From: Iodobacter fluviatilis
GTDB lineage: Bacteria; Pseudomonadota; Gammaproteobacteria; Burkholderiales; Chitinibacteraceae
Assembly: GCF_004194535.1 (NCBI RefSeq)
Contig: NZ_CP025781.1
Coordinates: 1,116,001 to 1,180,000 of the forward strand
Length of the DNA stretch: 64,000 nucleotides
Direction: 5' to 3'
The position numbers were made by a program, and so were the translations under genes. The notes under the pieces were generated by a model. The model worked only from the letters and a program-made list of their open reading frames with translations. It searched no databases and was not told the DNA's origin. Shown in pieces: positions 19,412 to 29,058 of the stretch (positions within the stretch are counted from its first letter, which is position 1; each line of letters begins with the position of its first letter).

Positions 19412-19602
19412 TTATTCCGCCTATAAAAGACACGAAAACCACTAAAAATCTTTTTGCGAGAAGCTCAATGCAGGGACGTTGCTTGAGTTTGTTTGCATGA
19501 AGCCGTTCATCTGGGGGGTAACCCTTGACGAGCGTTAATGTTTCTCGTGGCTTTTATGGGGAAAGCTTTTTTGTACCCTCCTGCTTGTAAAGGATTAGCC
19601 CG

Positions 19603-20640
19603 ATGAAATACCGCCTCTTAGCTGGCACTGATTTAAACATCTCTACCCTATGCCTTGGCACCATGACCTTTGGTGAGCAAAACAGCGAAGCCGAAGCGCA
19701 TGAGCAGCTTGACTTCGCACAAGCAGCTGGGATTAATTTTATTGATACGGCCGAGATGTATCCCGTGCCAGGCAAAGCAGAAACTCAGGGCCTAACCGAA
19801 AATTATGTAGGCTCTTGGCTGGCCAAACAAAGCCGTGACAAGATCATTCTGGCGAGCAAGATTTCTGGCCCAAACCGTGGTATGGATTGGATACGCGGCG
19901 GGCCTAAGCTTAATCGTGAGCAAATTATTAGTGCATGCGATGCCAGCCTCAAGCGCCTACGTACGGATTATTTAGACCTCTATCAGCTGCACTGGCCCGC
20001 CCGCCATGTGCCAATGTTTGGCCAAAGCTATTACGACCCTAGCCAAGAACCCGATAACACACCCGATTTTGCTGAGCAATTGGCCGCCTTAAATGAGCTA
20101 GTCACCGCGGGCAAGGTGCGCCATATCGGCCTATCCAATGAAACCCCTTGGGGCGTAATGGAAGCCAGCCGCGTGGCTAAGGCACAATCGTTACCGCGAA
20201 TTGCCACCATTCAAAATGTATTTAATTTAATTAATCGTCATTTTGAAAATGGGCTGGTTGAAACCTGCCACCGAGAAAACGTGAGTCTGCTTGCGTATAG
20301 CCCCTTGGCCTTTGGCTTATTGTCTGGCAAATACTTAGATAACCCACAGGCTGCAGGCCGAATGACGCGTTATAGTAATTTTGGGGCGCGATATTTAAAA
20401 CTCGCCGTTCCGCCTGCTATTGCTGCCTATGTACAGCTAGCTAGGGATCACGATGTATCCCCAGCTCAAATGGCCTTAGCATGGGTAAGCAGCCGCTGGT
20501 ACGTTGCCAGCAATATTATTGGTGCCACCACCATGGCTCAGCTTAAAGAAAACATTGCTAGCTTAGATGTACTCATTACCCCAGAGCTAGATGCCGCCAT
20601 CGAGGCAATTCACAAACAAAACCCTAGTCCTGCCAATTAA
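19603..20640 (+). CDS. tas: Aldo/keto reductase, Tas family
   Basis: The protein has 345 residues. Its N-terminal region (LGTMTFGEQNSEAEAHEQLD and INFIDTAEMYPVPGKAETQG) closely follows E. coli Tas as I recall it. AKR catalytic residues are visible: D near 49 and Y near 54 in DTAEMYP, K near 86 in LASKISG, and H near 125 in LYQLHWP. It would reduce aldehydes or ketones with NADPH in the cytoplasm. In E. coli, Tas can complement a prephenate dehydrogenase defect, but the true substrate is unknown. It stands alone, about 190 bp from each neighbour. Confidence 0.92.
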   Translation: MKYRLLAGTDLNISTLCLGTMTFGEQNSEAEAHEQLDFAQAAGINFIDTAEMYPVPGKAETQGLTENYVGSWLAKQSRDKIILASKISGPNRGMDWIRGGPKLNREQIISACDASLKRLRTDYLDLYQLHWPARHVPMFGQSYYDPSQEPDNTPDFAEQLAALNELVTAGKVRHIGLSNETPWGVMEASRVAKAQSLPRIATIQNVFNLINRHFENGLVETCHRENVSLLAYSPLAFGLLSGKYLDNPQAAGRMTRYSNFGARYLKLAVPPAIAAYVQLARDHDVSPAQMALAWVSSRWYVASNIIGATTMAQLKENIASLDVLITPELDAAIEAIHKQNPSPAN

Positions 20641-20869
20641 GCAGTAGTAACGATCCTTCATTGCTCTTTTCTAATCTGTTGCAAGCTATACAAGGGATTT
20701 ATTGCAGAGTTTTACTTTGTGATAAGTCCCTTATTTCCCCCCATAAACTCCTTTGTTTTTTTAAAAAACAAAAGCTTATTTCGATCGCAATTGATTGATT
20801 TTAAGTCTAGCCATTCTATAAAGAGGACAGTCACTTTGCCTTCAATACCGTTTTCTAGGGGATCACCTT

Positions 20870-21997
20870 ATGTTTGGCTTGACTCAAAAAACAGAAACAA
20901 AAAATACCGCTGATGCTCAACTAGATACCATGAAAGCAGTACTCGATCATGTCGACAATATGGTGCTCCTTTGCGATACCAGCCATGAAAACAATATTTT
21001 TTATGTCAACCAAACAGCCAAAAATATCTTTGAGCAATATCGCCAAGAAATGACCCAAGCTTTACGCGGCGCAGACCCTACCGCAGCACAAGGCGGCTCT
21101 ATTCACCGCTTTCATACTGACCCAGATCGTGTGCGGCGTATTTTAGAAAAACTAGGCAGTGGTGCACGCAATGCCACCCACGTGGCCGATATCCCTCTAG
21201 GCAGCATCACCTTACGCACCAAAGCCTTTCCCATTTGGGATGCCACAGATTCTAGCAAGGTAAAATGCTACCTTGCCTGCTGGGAAGACATCACCAGTAA
21301 GCTTAAGCATGAAAATTTACAACAACACGTAGCCAGCAAAGCCAGCCAACTGCATGAGCAGGTGTCTTATATTGCCTCCACCATGGAGCAAGTCAGCACC
21401 AGCCTCGACGAAGTAGCCCACACCACCAGCGAGGCTGGTAATCGCGGCAATAGCGCGTTTAGCAGTGCCAATGAAGGGCAAGTCGTGGTTGAAGGTGCGG
21501 TGCAAGGAATGCGCGATGTCGCGTTATTGGTTCGCACCACGGCTGGCGTGATCGGCCAGCTCAATACCCAATCGGATAAAATTGGCGTGATTGTTGGTGT
21601 GATTAAAGATATTGCCGATCAAACTAATCTACTGGCACTCAACGCCGCCATCGAAGCCGCCCGCGCCGGAGACACAGGCCGTGGCTTTGCCGTGGTAGCT
21701 GATGAGGTGCGCAAATTATCCGAGCGCACCGCAAAAGCCACCGCAGAAATTGGCGAGCTGATTCACTCTATCCAAATCGAAATTGAACGCGCAGTAGGCA
21801 CCATGACCTCAGGCGAGAAAGAGGTCTCGGCAGGAGAAGAAAAAGCCGTTAGTGCAGAAAAAGCATTAGTTAGAATTGTGCAAGACGTGGGTGCAATGCG
21901 TAATTTAATCAGTGAAATTACCAATGCTACCGAGCAGCAAGCCAGCTCAGTACGAGATGTGGCGCAGCGCTTAGAAGTAATTACATCAAATCAATAA
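20870..21997 (+). CDS. Soluble PAS-type methyl-accepting chemotaxis protein
   Basis: A 375-residue protein without transmembrane helices, hence cytoplasmic. The N-terminal part (about 15-150) resembles a PAS sensor ([40 protein letters not shown]), a type often seen before short receptor domains and sometimes heme- or flavin-binding. The C-terminal part has the canonical tip [19 protein letters not shown] and [21 protein letters not shown] precedes the start. A strong terminator follows at 22027-22062. It probably senses an internal metabolic or redox signal; the cofactor is unknown. Confidence 0.9.
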   Translation: MFGLTQKTETKNTADAQLDTMKAVLDHVDNMVLLCDTSHENNIFYVNQTAKNIFEQYRQEMTQALRGADPTAAQGGSIHRFHTDPDRVRRILEKLGSGARNATHVADIPLGSITLRTKAFPIWDATDSSKVKCYLACWEDITSKLKHENLQQHVASKASQLHEQVSYIASTMEQVSTSLDEVAHTTSEAGNRGNSAFSSANEGQVVVEGAVQGMRDVALLVRTTAGVIGQLNTQSDKIGVIVGVIKDIADQTNLLALNAAIEAARAGDTGRGFAVVADEVRKLSERTAKATAEIGELIHSIQIEIERAVGTMTSGEKEVSAGEEKAVSAEKALVRIVQDVGAMRNLISEITNATEQQASSVRDVAQRLEVITSNQ

Positions 21998-22026
21998 ACT
22001 TAGTTTTTCTATATTAAAAGCGCAGT

Positions 22027-22062
22027 AAAAAGCCCATTAGCAAATAACTAATGGGCTTTTTT
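22027..22062. terminator. Bidirectional terminator between receptor gene and peroxiredoxin
   Basis: The arms AAAAAGCCCATTAG and CTAATGGGCTTTTTT enclose a 7-nt loop. A and T tails lie on both sides, serving the convergent genes ending at 21997 and 22090. Confidence 0.92.
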
Positions 22063-22089
22063 ATATGCGTAATCTAATCAGTGATACGC

Positions 22090-22695
22090 TTACAAGTCTT
22101 TAGCATTCTTAGCCAAGTAATCAGCTACGCCAGCGGCGTCAGCCTTCATACCTGTTTTACCTTTGCTCCAACCTGCTGGGCAAACTTCACCGTGTTCTTC
22201 CGTAAATTGCAGCGCATCAACTACACGCAGCATTTCACTGATATCACGGCCCAATGGCAAGTTATTCACTACTTGGTGTTGTACAACGCCATCTTTATCA
22301 ATCAAGAAAGAGCCGCGCAATGCAACACCTTCTTTTGCCAACTCAACATCATAAGCTTGGCAAATTAAGTGTTTAGTATCCGCAACCAAGGTGTAGCCAA
22401 CTTGACCAATCCCACCTTTTTCTACGGGGGTATTACGCCATGCCGCGTGAGTAAACTGGCTGTCGATCGACACGCCAATGACTTCAACATTGCGCTCTTT
22501 GAATTCAGCCAGACGGTGATCAAAAGCGATCAACTCTGATGGGCAAACAAAAGTGAAATCCAGAGGGTAGAAGAACACCACGGCGTATTTGCCAGCAATG
22601 GCGGCCTTAAGGTTGTAGCTATCTACGATCTTGCCATCTCCAAGAACGGCGGCGGCGGTGAAATCTGGTGCGCTTTTACCAACGAGTACGGCCAT
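22090..22695 (-). CDS. Typical 2-Cys peroxiredoxin (AhpC/Prx1 subfamily)
   Basis: The protein has 201 residues. The peroxidatic cysteine lies in DFTFVCPSE (about residue 51) and the resolving cysteine in EVCPAGW (about residue 173). The catalytic PxxxT/SxxC surroundings and a conserved arginine are present, and the C-terminal extension is typical of the sensitive 2-Cys class. It reduces hydrogen and organic peroxides in the cytoplasm using a thioredoxin- or AhpF-type donor. No ahpF or oxyR is adjacent. It is transcribed alone, converging on the receptor gene. Confidence 0.94.
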   Translation of the reverse strand: MAVLVGKSAPDFTAAAVLGDGKIVDSYNLKAAIAGKYAVVFFYPLDFTFVCPSELIAFDHRLAEFKERNVEVIGVSIDSQFTHAAWRNTPVEKGGIGQVGYTLVADTKHLICQAYDVELAKEGVALRGSFLIDKDGVVQHQVVNNLPLGRDISEMLRVVDALQFTEEHGEVCPAGWSKGKTGMKADAAGVADYLAKNAKDL

Positions 22696-23039
22696 GTAGA
22701 TGTTCCTTTATTTAAGACTAAAAAATAACCACGGGTATTTTGGGCCAATAACGTGGACTTTGTCCAATCAACAAAGTTCATCTTGATGATAGCTTTTCTC
22801 AATGATGTCTTGATGAAATCATGTAATCAAGCCACCACTCGCCATGTGATGCTTACATATATGTGAGGCCATAAATGCCATACCCGTTACCACCCGATAA
22901 CTTACACCAAAAATTCATAATTTGTAACTATATTTTAAATCAATCGACCGATTATTGTAGATCTGCGGATAGCTCACCTAGATTTTTTGCTGCGTTGCCA
23001 ACCTACTGCAAAGGCACCTTATTATACCTTACCATAATA

Positions 23040-23222
23040 TTAATAATATCTTACACTTTTTAATATATTTTCAGTACCCTTAGATTGCTGTGCCGTGGTT
23101 TGAGCAATATGCTGCACGCTTTCCAACATTACATTGGTGCCTAAAGTTATTTCAGCAATTTGATTAGCTACTTCTCTACTGTAAGCTACTGATATTGTTA
23201 TGAAATAATCAACATCAAACAA
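23040..23222 (-). pseudogene. Remnant of a methyl-accepting chemotaxis protein C-terminus
   Basis: About 45 residues on the minus strand (SREVANQIAEITLGTNVM, then HIAQTTAQQSKGTENI) match the distal signalling helix of chemoreceptors. No start, sensor domain or hairpin tip is nearby. The surrounding sequence, 22696-23039 and 23223-23400, is A/T-rich with no supported gene. I read it as the tail of a deleted receptor gene. Confidence 0.6.
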
Positions 23223-23409
23223 AAAACTTTATTTAAAATGTCCTTAATGCCTTTTTACACAGGGCTTAATATTCAAGAGGCAACAAGTGTTAATATGAAA
23301 TTCTTTTATGTCCTGCCCCGCCGAATACTAATCATTCTTGCAAAGCCCTTCTTAGGAAGTGTTGCGTCGGTTCGAAAAGCATCCTACGCCGCACCTACAC
23401 AAGGCTTTC

Positions 23410-24084
23410 ATGTCTACTATTGCCACGCTTGGCTATCAAATCAAACATCAGCAAGTTGCCGTTGCTGGTGGGCTTGAATTAAATATCCGCTCACTTCTGG
23501 ATATTCAGCAATATTATGACCCGCTTGGAGAGGCTGAAAAAGCGGGAATATCCCCAGCCTGCTGGCCTCTATTTGGGCAGCTTTGGCCTTCCGCACAAAA
23601 ACTAGCTGATCTAATGCAGGTTTATCAATTAGGTGAACGTAGAGTCTTAGAAATAGGCTGTGGTTTAGCGTTAGCCAGTATGGTGGTGCATCGTAGAAAT
23701 GGCGATATCACTGCAAGTGATTGCCACCCGCTCACAGAAAATTTTCTAAATGCCAACTTACTACTCAATGCCCTACCTGCCCTAAAGTACAGTACCGGTA
23801 ATTGGGATAGGGCCAATCCAGAATTGGGAAAATTTGATCTAATTATTGGCAGCGATGTTTTGTATGAGCGCAACCAGCCCGCCGCACTCGCCACTTTTAT
23901 TGATTTACACGCCGCAACGGATGCAGAGGTGTTAATTATCGATCCCAATCGTGGAAATCGCACGGCCTTTAATCGCCAGATGGCCGAACATGGCTTTAAC
24001 CTAACAGAAACGCTAATTAAAACGCCATTACATAATGGCAATGCCTATAAAGGCCGCTTACTAAAATATCTAAGAGAAAATTAA
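23410..24084 (+). CDS. Class I SAM-dependent methyltransferase (METTL21/protein-methyltransferase-like)
   Basis: The protein is 224 residues from ATG 23410; a GTG at 23359 is an alternative start. Motif I is VLEIGCGLALASMV (about 74-87), the acidic post-I residue is in ITASDCHP, and motif IV is FDLIIGSDVLYERNQP (about 136-151). This resembles the small lysine-methyltransferase branch that modifies proteins, rather than rRNA enzymes. Substrate not determinable. It is a lone gene between a receptor remnant and a family A element. Confidence 0.8.
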   Translation: MSTIATLGYQIKHQQVAVAGGLELNIRSLLDIQQYYDPLGEAEKAGISPACWPLFGQLWPSAQKLADLMQVYQLGERRVLEIGCGLALASMVVHRRNGDITASDCHPLTENFLNANLLLNALPALKYSTGNWDRANPELGKFDLIIGSDVLYERNQPAALATFIDLHAATDAEVLIIDPNRGNRTAFNRQMAEHGFNLTETLIKTPLHNGNAYKGRLLKYLREN

Positions 24085-24137
24085 ATCAATTAAAAGTGGA
24101 TTAACTGCGCCCAACACGCCTGAGAATCGGTACCTAG

Positions 24138-24297
24138 CAGCCTGTCGGACTTAAGACTGATCTACTACGGAAAAGCCGGATTTGGCCATATTTCACGCAT
24201 TTTCTTGTTGAATAGCCAGCTATTCGCCTCAAAAACCCGCGAAATCTGTCTCAAACCGCTCTTTCCCTCGCTACGATCGCTTAAGTCCGACAGGCTG
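24138..24297 (-). mobile_element. MITE-like element family A, copy 2
   Basis: 160 bp, in reverse orientation to copy 1 and by eye nearly identical to it over the full length. It is flanked by CTAG on both sides (24134-24137, 24298-24301). It has the same TIRs and central GAATAGCTGGCTATTC palindrome. It lies 50 bp after the methyltransferase stop, next to the IS3 remnant region. Confidence 0.8.
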
Positions 24298-24486
24298 CTA
24301 GGCGACAGGAGCTACAGTTGCATGGAAATCAAGATATCCAGCCACTTTACAGCAAGTTGACGTTGCTCTAGCTCATAACAAGCCGCTTGAGCATTCTCAT
24401 ATCTAAATGCCCAATTATCGCTTGCAAAGCAGGATCGCTGCTTAAGAAGTGAGGGCTGAGTCAATAAATGACACCACGCTTTGGGT

Positions 24487-24643
24487 TTACTCTTGATTGC
24501 CTAGCTCAAACTGTTTGGCGGCTTGCGACACATTCAAGCGTTGTTCGAGTACTAATTTAACGGCTTCTGCACGAAATGCAGCGGTGTAACTACTGGCCAA
24601 AACTTATCCCCAGAGACAATTTTATCTCAATTGAAGGTATCCA
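24487..24643 (-). mobile_element. Remnant of an IS3-family insertion sequence (left end and OrfA start)
   Basis: On the minus strand, a TGGATACCTTCAATTGAG end is followed by about 35 codons reading SSYTAAFRAEAVKLVLEQ, then SQAAKQFELGNQE and a stop. This is the helix-turn-helix start of IS3-type OrfA (YT.EFR.EAVKLVLEQ.L). The rest of the element is gone. It interrupts the FimV-like gene just upstream. The downstream stretch 24312-24486 holds only a short open tail in another frame (see findings). Confidence 0.65.
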
Positions 24644-24878
24644 TATTTAGCAGCCTACCTCGCGATAAATGCGCCCGTAAATGGGCGACATTCTCATCCT
24701 GAGTTGCAACTAGCCGAAAACAATGGCGATCTAATTCATCACCATCATTTGCAACAGCATTTATTCTGGCATTAAAACGCTCGCCCAATGCCGAACTAAC
24801 TTGCACATCGCCCAAGAGCGCCGCATAAGCCGGCTGGAGCATCACACTCGCCAGTAATAAATATTGGTTAAATTGCAT
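24627..24878 (-). pseudogene. Truncated FimV-like N-terminal domain protein
   Basis: From ATG 24878 the frame gives a signal peptide (MQFNQYLLLASVMLQPAYA) and then LLGDVQVSSALGERFNARI, the type of N-terminal domain seen in FimV and related pilus/peptidoglycan-linked proteins. After about 80 residues it runs into the IS3 left end and stops. FimV-like proteins normally continue for hundreds of residues. Its position directly after pilU suggests it once took part in type IV pilus assembly. The product is unlikely to be functional. Confidence 0.6.
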
Positions 24879-24885
24879 AGGCACT

Positions 24886-26022
24886 TTAAACAATATCGAG
24901 GTGATCAAGGCCAGAAAGTACATCTGTATGCTTAGCCTCGGCCCCCTGGAGTTTAATGCTCAAGCGTAAATCATTCACCGAATCGGCATTGCGCAAAGCA
25001 TCTTCGTAAGTAATTTTGCCCGCCTCATAGTGATCAAATAAAGCCTGATCAAAAGTTTGCATGCCTAACTCACGCGATTTTTTCATAATTTCTTTGATTT
25101 CGTGCACTTCACCTTTAAAAATCAACTCAGAAATCAAAGGACTATTCAGCATCACTTCCACCGCAGCCACGCGCCCTTTACCCGTGCGATGCGGCACCAA
25201 GCGTTGCGAAACAAAGGAGCGTAGATTGAGCGATAGATCCATCAATAACTGCTGGCGGCGCTCTTCTGGAAAGAAATTGATAATCCGATCCAACGCTTGA
25301 TTGGCCGAATTGGCATGCAAGGTTGCCATACAGAGGTGGCCTGTTTCAGAGAAAGCAATCGCGTAATCCATCGTTTCACGGTCGCGAATTTCACCGATTA
25401 AAATCACATCTGGTGCTTGGCGTAAGGTATTTTTCAGCGCGGCCTGCCATGAGTCCGTATCGACACCTACTTCACGCTGAGTCACAATGCAATTTTTATG
25501 TGCGTGTACGTATTCAATCGGGTCTTCAATGGTAATGATGTGATCGTAACCATGCTCATTACGATGCCCAATCATCGCCGCTAGCGACGTGGATTTACCC
25601 GAGCCCGTACCGCCCACAAAAATCACCAAACCCCGTTTGGCCATAGCGATATCGCATAAAACTGGCGGCAGACCTAACTCGCCCAAGGATGGAATTTCAG
25701 AGTTAATCGTACGCAGCACCATGCCTACATGGCCTTGCTGCATAAAAGCATTCACCCGAAAGCGCCCAAGCTGGCCAGGGCTAATCGCAAAATTACACTC
25801 TTTGGATGCTTCAAAATCTTCTGCTTGGCGATCATTCATAATCGCCCGCGCTAATTCTTTACTGTGTTGTGCAGAAAGAATTTGATTTGAAACCGGCGTC
25901 ACTTTGCCATCAATTTTCATAGCTGGTGGGAAATCAGCCGTGATAAATAAATCCGACGCCCCCTTACCACGCATATGCCGCAATAAGTCGTGCATAAATT
26001 TTGCAGCTTGTTCTTTTTCCAT
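24886..26022 (-). CDS. pilU: Type IV pilus retraction ATPase PilU
   Basis: The protein is 378 residues from ATG 26022 (MEKEQAAKFMHDLLRHM); the frame extends upstream without a good start. Walker A is GGTGSGKST (near residue 132), with an Asp box in TIEDPIEYVH, Walker B in DVILIGEIRD, and a His box in GHLCMATLHANS. The longer C-terminal tail (to DVLSGLDHLDIV) separates PilU from PilT. PilU works with PilT as an accessory retraction motor at the inner membrane. The pair is the usual Neisseriales/Pseudomonas arrangement, here with a 263-bp gap holding pilT's terminator. Confidence 0.95.
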   Translation of the reverse strand: MEKEQAAKFMHDLLRHMRGKGASDLFITADFPPAMKIDGKVTPVSNQILSAQHSKELARAIMNDRQAEDFEASKECNFAISPGQLGRFRVNAFMQQGHVGMVLRTINSEIPSLGELGLPPVLCDIAMAKRGLVIFVGGTGSGKSTSLAAMIGHRNEHGYDHIITIEDPIEYVHAHKNCIVTQREVGVDTDSWQAALKNTLRQAPDVILIGEIRDRETMDYAIAFSETGHLCMATLHANSANQALDRIINFFPEERRQQLLMDLSLNLRSFVSQRLVPHRTGKGRVAAVEVMLNSPLISELIFKGEVHEIKEIMKKSRELGMQTFDQALFDHYEAGKITYEDALRNADSVNDLRLSIKLQGAEAKHTDVLSGLDHLDIV

Positions 26023-26244
26023 TATTTTTTTTCCGCGATGCGCTTGTTTTAATTGCCTAGTATCAGCAGCAACTTGTAAATATATTATTAAGATGCCGCA
26101 ACAGTAACTACACAACAATCAAAAAAACAAACTTTAATTTAGACAGTAGAATTTAATAATAAATCTAACCACACTCTCAACAGCTTGAATTTAAGAAAAT
26201 ACTAACAAATTTAAATGATTTTGCTTAAGCAATACGACTTCACT

Positions 26245-26276
26245 AAACGACCAGCCCCAGTGGCTGATCGTTTTTC
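26245..26276. terminator. Hairpin after pilT
   Basis: CGACCAGCC / GGCTGATCG arms with a CCAGT loop. TTTTT follows on the plus strand and TTT on the minus. It lies 10 bp after the pilT stop, and so separates pilT from pilU transcription. Confidence 0.65.
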
Positions 26277-26285
26277 TGCGCTGAC

Positions 26286-27326
26286 TTAGCCTCTAAAATT
26301 ATCTGGAATGGCCGCTTTCATTCGTGCCTCAGGCAAAGAAATAATATTGCGCTTCAATAACTCTTGTAAGCACTGATCTAAAGTCTGCATGCCAAACTGC
26401 TGGCCGGTTTGAATTGCCGAATACATCTGAGCAATTTTATTTTCACGAATCAAATTTCGAATCGCTGGCACACCAATCATGACTTCATGCGCAGCTACAC
26501 GCCCGCCTTCTTTCTTTTTTAATAATGTCTGCGAAATAACCGCCCTTAATGATTCAGAGAGCATAGAGCGAACCATTTCTTTTTCTGCTGCTGGAAACAC
26601 ATCGACCACCCGATCAATCGTTTTAGCAGCTGAGGAGGTATGTAGCGTCCCAAACACCAAGTGACCGGTTTCAGCGGCAGTCAGTGCCAGACGAATCGTT
26701 TCTAGATCACGCATTTCCCCCACCAGAATTACGTCAGGATCTTCACGCAATGCTGAGCGCAAAGCGTTAGAAAAGCTCATGGTATGTGGCCCAACTTCCC
26801 GCTGGTTAATCAGGCATTTTTGCGAGGTATGGACAAACTCAATCGGGTCTTCCACGGTTAAGATATGCCCGTATTCATTGGCATTGATATAGTTAATCAT
26901 TGCCGCCAGCGTGGTGGATTTACCCGATCCCGTAGGGCCAGTTACCAGCACCAAGCCACGTGGTGTTTCGGCAATCTCTTGGAAAATACGGGGGCAACCC
27001 AGTTCTTCCAGCGTTTTAATATCAGATGGAATCACCCGAAATACCGCACTTGCCCCACGGTTTTGCACAAAGGCATTCACCCGAAAGCGGGCTAAGCGTG
27101 GTATTTCGAAAGAAAAATCGCATTCCAGCGTATCTTCATAAATCTTGCGCTGGCCGTCATTCATGATGTCGTACACCATATCGTGTACGTCTTTATGCGA
27201 CAGTGCCGGCGTATTAATGCGACGAATATCTCCGTCAACGCGAATCATGGGAGGCAATCCAGACGATAGATGTAAATCGGATGCCTTGTTTTTCACGGTG
27301 AAAGCTAATAGTTCGGAGATTTCCAT
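26286..27326 (-). CDS. pilT: Type IV pilus retraction ATPase PilT
   Basis: A 346-residue hexameric ATPase that depolymerises pili for twitching and DNA uptake. Visible motifs are the Walker A TGPTGSGKSTT (near residue 131), Asp box TVEDPIEFVH, Walker B VILVGEMRD, His box GHLVFGTLHT, and the C-terminal AIRNLIRENKIAQ region required for retraction. It is divergent from yggS with about 178 bp between starts, the classic pilT/yggS-proC-yggT arrangement of beta- and gammaproteobacteria. Confidence 0.98.
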   Translation of the reverse strand: MEISELLAFTVKNKASDLHLSSGLPPMIRVDGDIRRINTPALSHKDVHDMVYDIMNDGQRKIYEDTLECDFSFEIPRLARFRVNAFVQNRGASAVFRVIPSDIKTLEELGCPRIFQEIAETPRGLVLVTGPTGSGKSTTLAAMINYINANEYGHILTVEDPIEFVHTSQKCLINQREVGPHTMSFSNALRSALREDPDVILVGEMRDLETIRLALTAAETGHLVFGTLHTSSAAKTIDRVVDVFPAAEKEMVRSMLSESLRAVISQTLLKKKEGGRVAAHEVMIGVPAIRNLIRENKIAQMYSAIQTGQQFGMQTLDQCLQELLKRNIISLPEARMKAAIPDNFRG

Positions 27327-27504
27327 TGTCTAATCCAGTCCACATAGTAGAAGTGAAACAAATTTTTGCGTAATAATGTTCAAACGCCTGCTATATATTG
27401 GCCCCCATAGCGCGTGAAGGCGGCCTTTTTACACCACTTTATATCTACCGATATTGTGAGTGGCTCATTCTATAGCCAACAATATTTCAAGCTGAGAGCT
27501 CATT

Positions 27505-28218
27505 ATGGCAACGATATTTACAGCATTGCAAGGCGTGCAAGAGCGCATTGCCGATGCCTGCTTAAGAAATCATAGAGAAAGCAGCGGTGTAGTGCTACTT
27601 GCCGTTAGTAAGACATTTCCAAGTTCCGACATAAGAGCGCTTTATTTAACTGGTCAGCGGAACTTTGGCGAAAATTATGTACAAGAGCTGATTGAGAAAC
27701 ACGCAGCTTTAAGCGACTGTAAAGCACTAGTTTGGCATTTTATCGGCCCGCTGCAGAGCAATAAAACCCGATCTGTGGCAGAGTTAGCGGATTGGGTGCA
27801 TTCAATCGATCGTTTAAAGGTTGTTGAGCGGCTTTCTGCACAGCGACCGGAACATCTACCCGATCTTAATGTCTGTATACAAATTAATGTATCGGGTGAG
27901 GTCTCTAAATCAGGCATTAGCCCAGATGAATGTTTAGAGCTGGCAAGCAAAATTTGTCAACTTCCTCGTATAAAATTACGCGGATTAATGTGTATACCCG
28001 AAGCGAGCCGCGATGCGGTGCATTTAGCTTCACAGTTTAAGATACTTCGTAACCTGCAAAGCCAGCTAATGAGCCACGACATTACATTGGATGTTTTATC
28101 AATGGGCATGTCGAGCGATTTAGAAATCGCCATTAGCGAAGGTTCAACGCTAGTACGGATAGGAACCGCCTTATTCGGCTCCCGCACTACGAAACCGAGC
28201 GACACGCCCCCCAATTAA
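27505..28218 (+). CDS. yggS: YggS family PLP homeostasis protein
   Basis: The protein has 237 residues in a single alanine-racemase-like barrel. The PLP-binding lysine is in LLAVSKTFP (near residue 36). Other landmarks are FGENYVQELIEK, WHFIGPLQSNK, and the phosphate-binding MGMSSDLEIAISEGSTLVRIGTALFG at the end. It binds and supplies pyridoxal phosphate and affects amino acid balance; it is not a racemase. It opens the yggS-proC-yggT operon, with 39 bp to proC. Confidence 0.95.
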   Translation: MATIFTALQGVQERIADACLRNHRESSGVVLLAVSKTFPSSDIRALYLTGQRNFGENYVQELIEKHAALSDCKALVWHFIGPLQSNKTRSVAELADWVHSIDRLKVVERLSAQRPEHLPDLNVCIQINVSGEVSKSGISPDECLELASKICQLPRIKLRGLMCIPEASRDAVHLASQFKILRNLQSQLMSHDITLDVLSMGMSSDLEIAISEGSTLVRIGTALFGSRTTKPSDTPPN

Positions 28219-28257
28219 ACGGGGAAATGATGCGTTCGTTTCACCTTAAGGATACTT

Positions 28258-29058
28258 ATGAAAATCACTTTTATCGGTGGCGGAAACATGGCCATCGCCA
28301 TGATCGGTGGCATGCTTAAACAAGGCTTTAGCACCAATCAAATCCATGTGGTTGATCCCAGCGAAGAGCAACGCGCACATCTTAGTCATACCTATGCCAT
28401 TGAATGTAGCAGCCCAGATCAACCACTTTTACCTAGCGATGTGATTTTATTTGCCGTAAAACCCCAACAACTGCAGGCCGTGGCACAATCACTTTGCGCG
28501 CAAATCAATGGCGCCTTAGTCATCTCGATTGCAGCTGGCGTTCGCGCCGATACACTGGCCAAATGGCTAGATGCTTACCCGCGCATTGTGCGCGTGATGC
28601 CCAATACCCCGGCACTTGTGCAAGCAGGCATGTCAGGGGCTTACGCCACTAGCAATGTTACGCCTGCCGACCGAGCCTTAACCGAGCGCATGCTCGCCGC
28701 GATTGGCGAGATGGTTTGGGTAGAGAACGAAAGTGAAATTGATGGCATTACCGCCATTTCTGGCTCTGGCCCCGCTTATGTTTTCTACTTTATGGAAGCC
28801 TTACAAGCCGCAGCGCACGCTCAAGGCTTTGCACCTGATGTGGCCCGTAAATTAGCTTACAAAACATTTGAGGGCGCAGTGAAGCTGGCCTTACAAAGTG
28901 AAGATGATGCCGCCACTTTGCGTAAAAAAGTGACCTCCAAAGGCGGCACCACCGAGCGGGCCATTAATGCGCTGGAAACGAGCCAAGTGCGAACTACCAT
29001 TATCGCCGCTGCTGCTGCTGCGGCGGCGCGCTCACGCGAATTAGGGGAGGAATCCTAA
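28258..29058 (+). CDS. proC: Pyrroline-5-carboxylate reductase
   Basis: 266 residues. A Rossmann fold starts with ITFIGGGNMAIAMIGGML. The family signature near residues 223-245 (LRKKVTSKGGTTERAINALE) is present. It catalyses the last step of proline synthesis, with NAD(P)H as donor, and so opposes PutA, encoded at 14-18 kb. Its stop overlaps the yggT start (TAATG), showing coupling. The C-terminus contains an alanine run (AAAAAAAARS). Confidence 0.97.
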   Translation: MKITFIGGGNMAIAMIGGMLKQGFSTNQIHVVDPSEEQRAHLSHTYAIECSSPDQPLLPSDVILFAVKPQQLQAVAQSLCAQINGALVISIAAGVRADTLAKWLDAYPRIVRVMPNTPALVQAGMSGAYATSNVTPADRALTERMLAAIGEMVWVENESEIDGITAISGSGPAYVFYFMEALQAAAHAQGFAPDVARKLAYKTFEGAVKLALQSEDDAATLRKKVTSKGGTTERAINALETSQVRTTIIAAAAAAAARSRELGEES

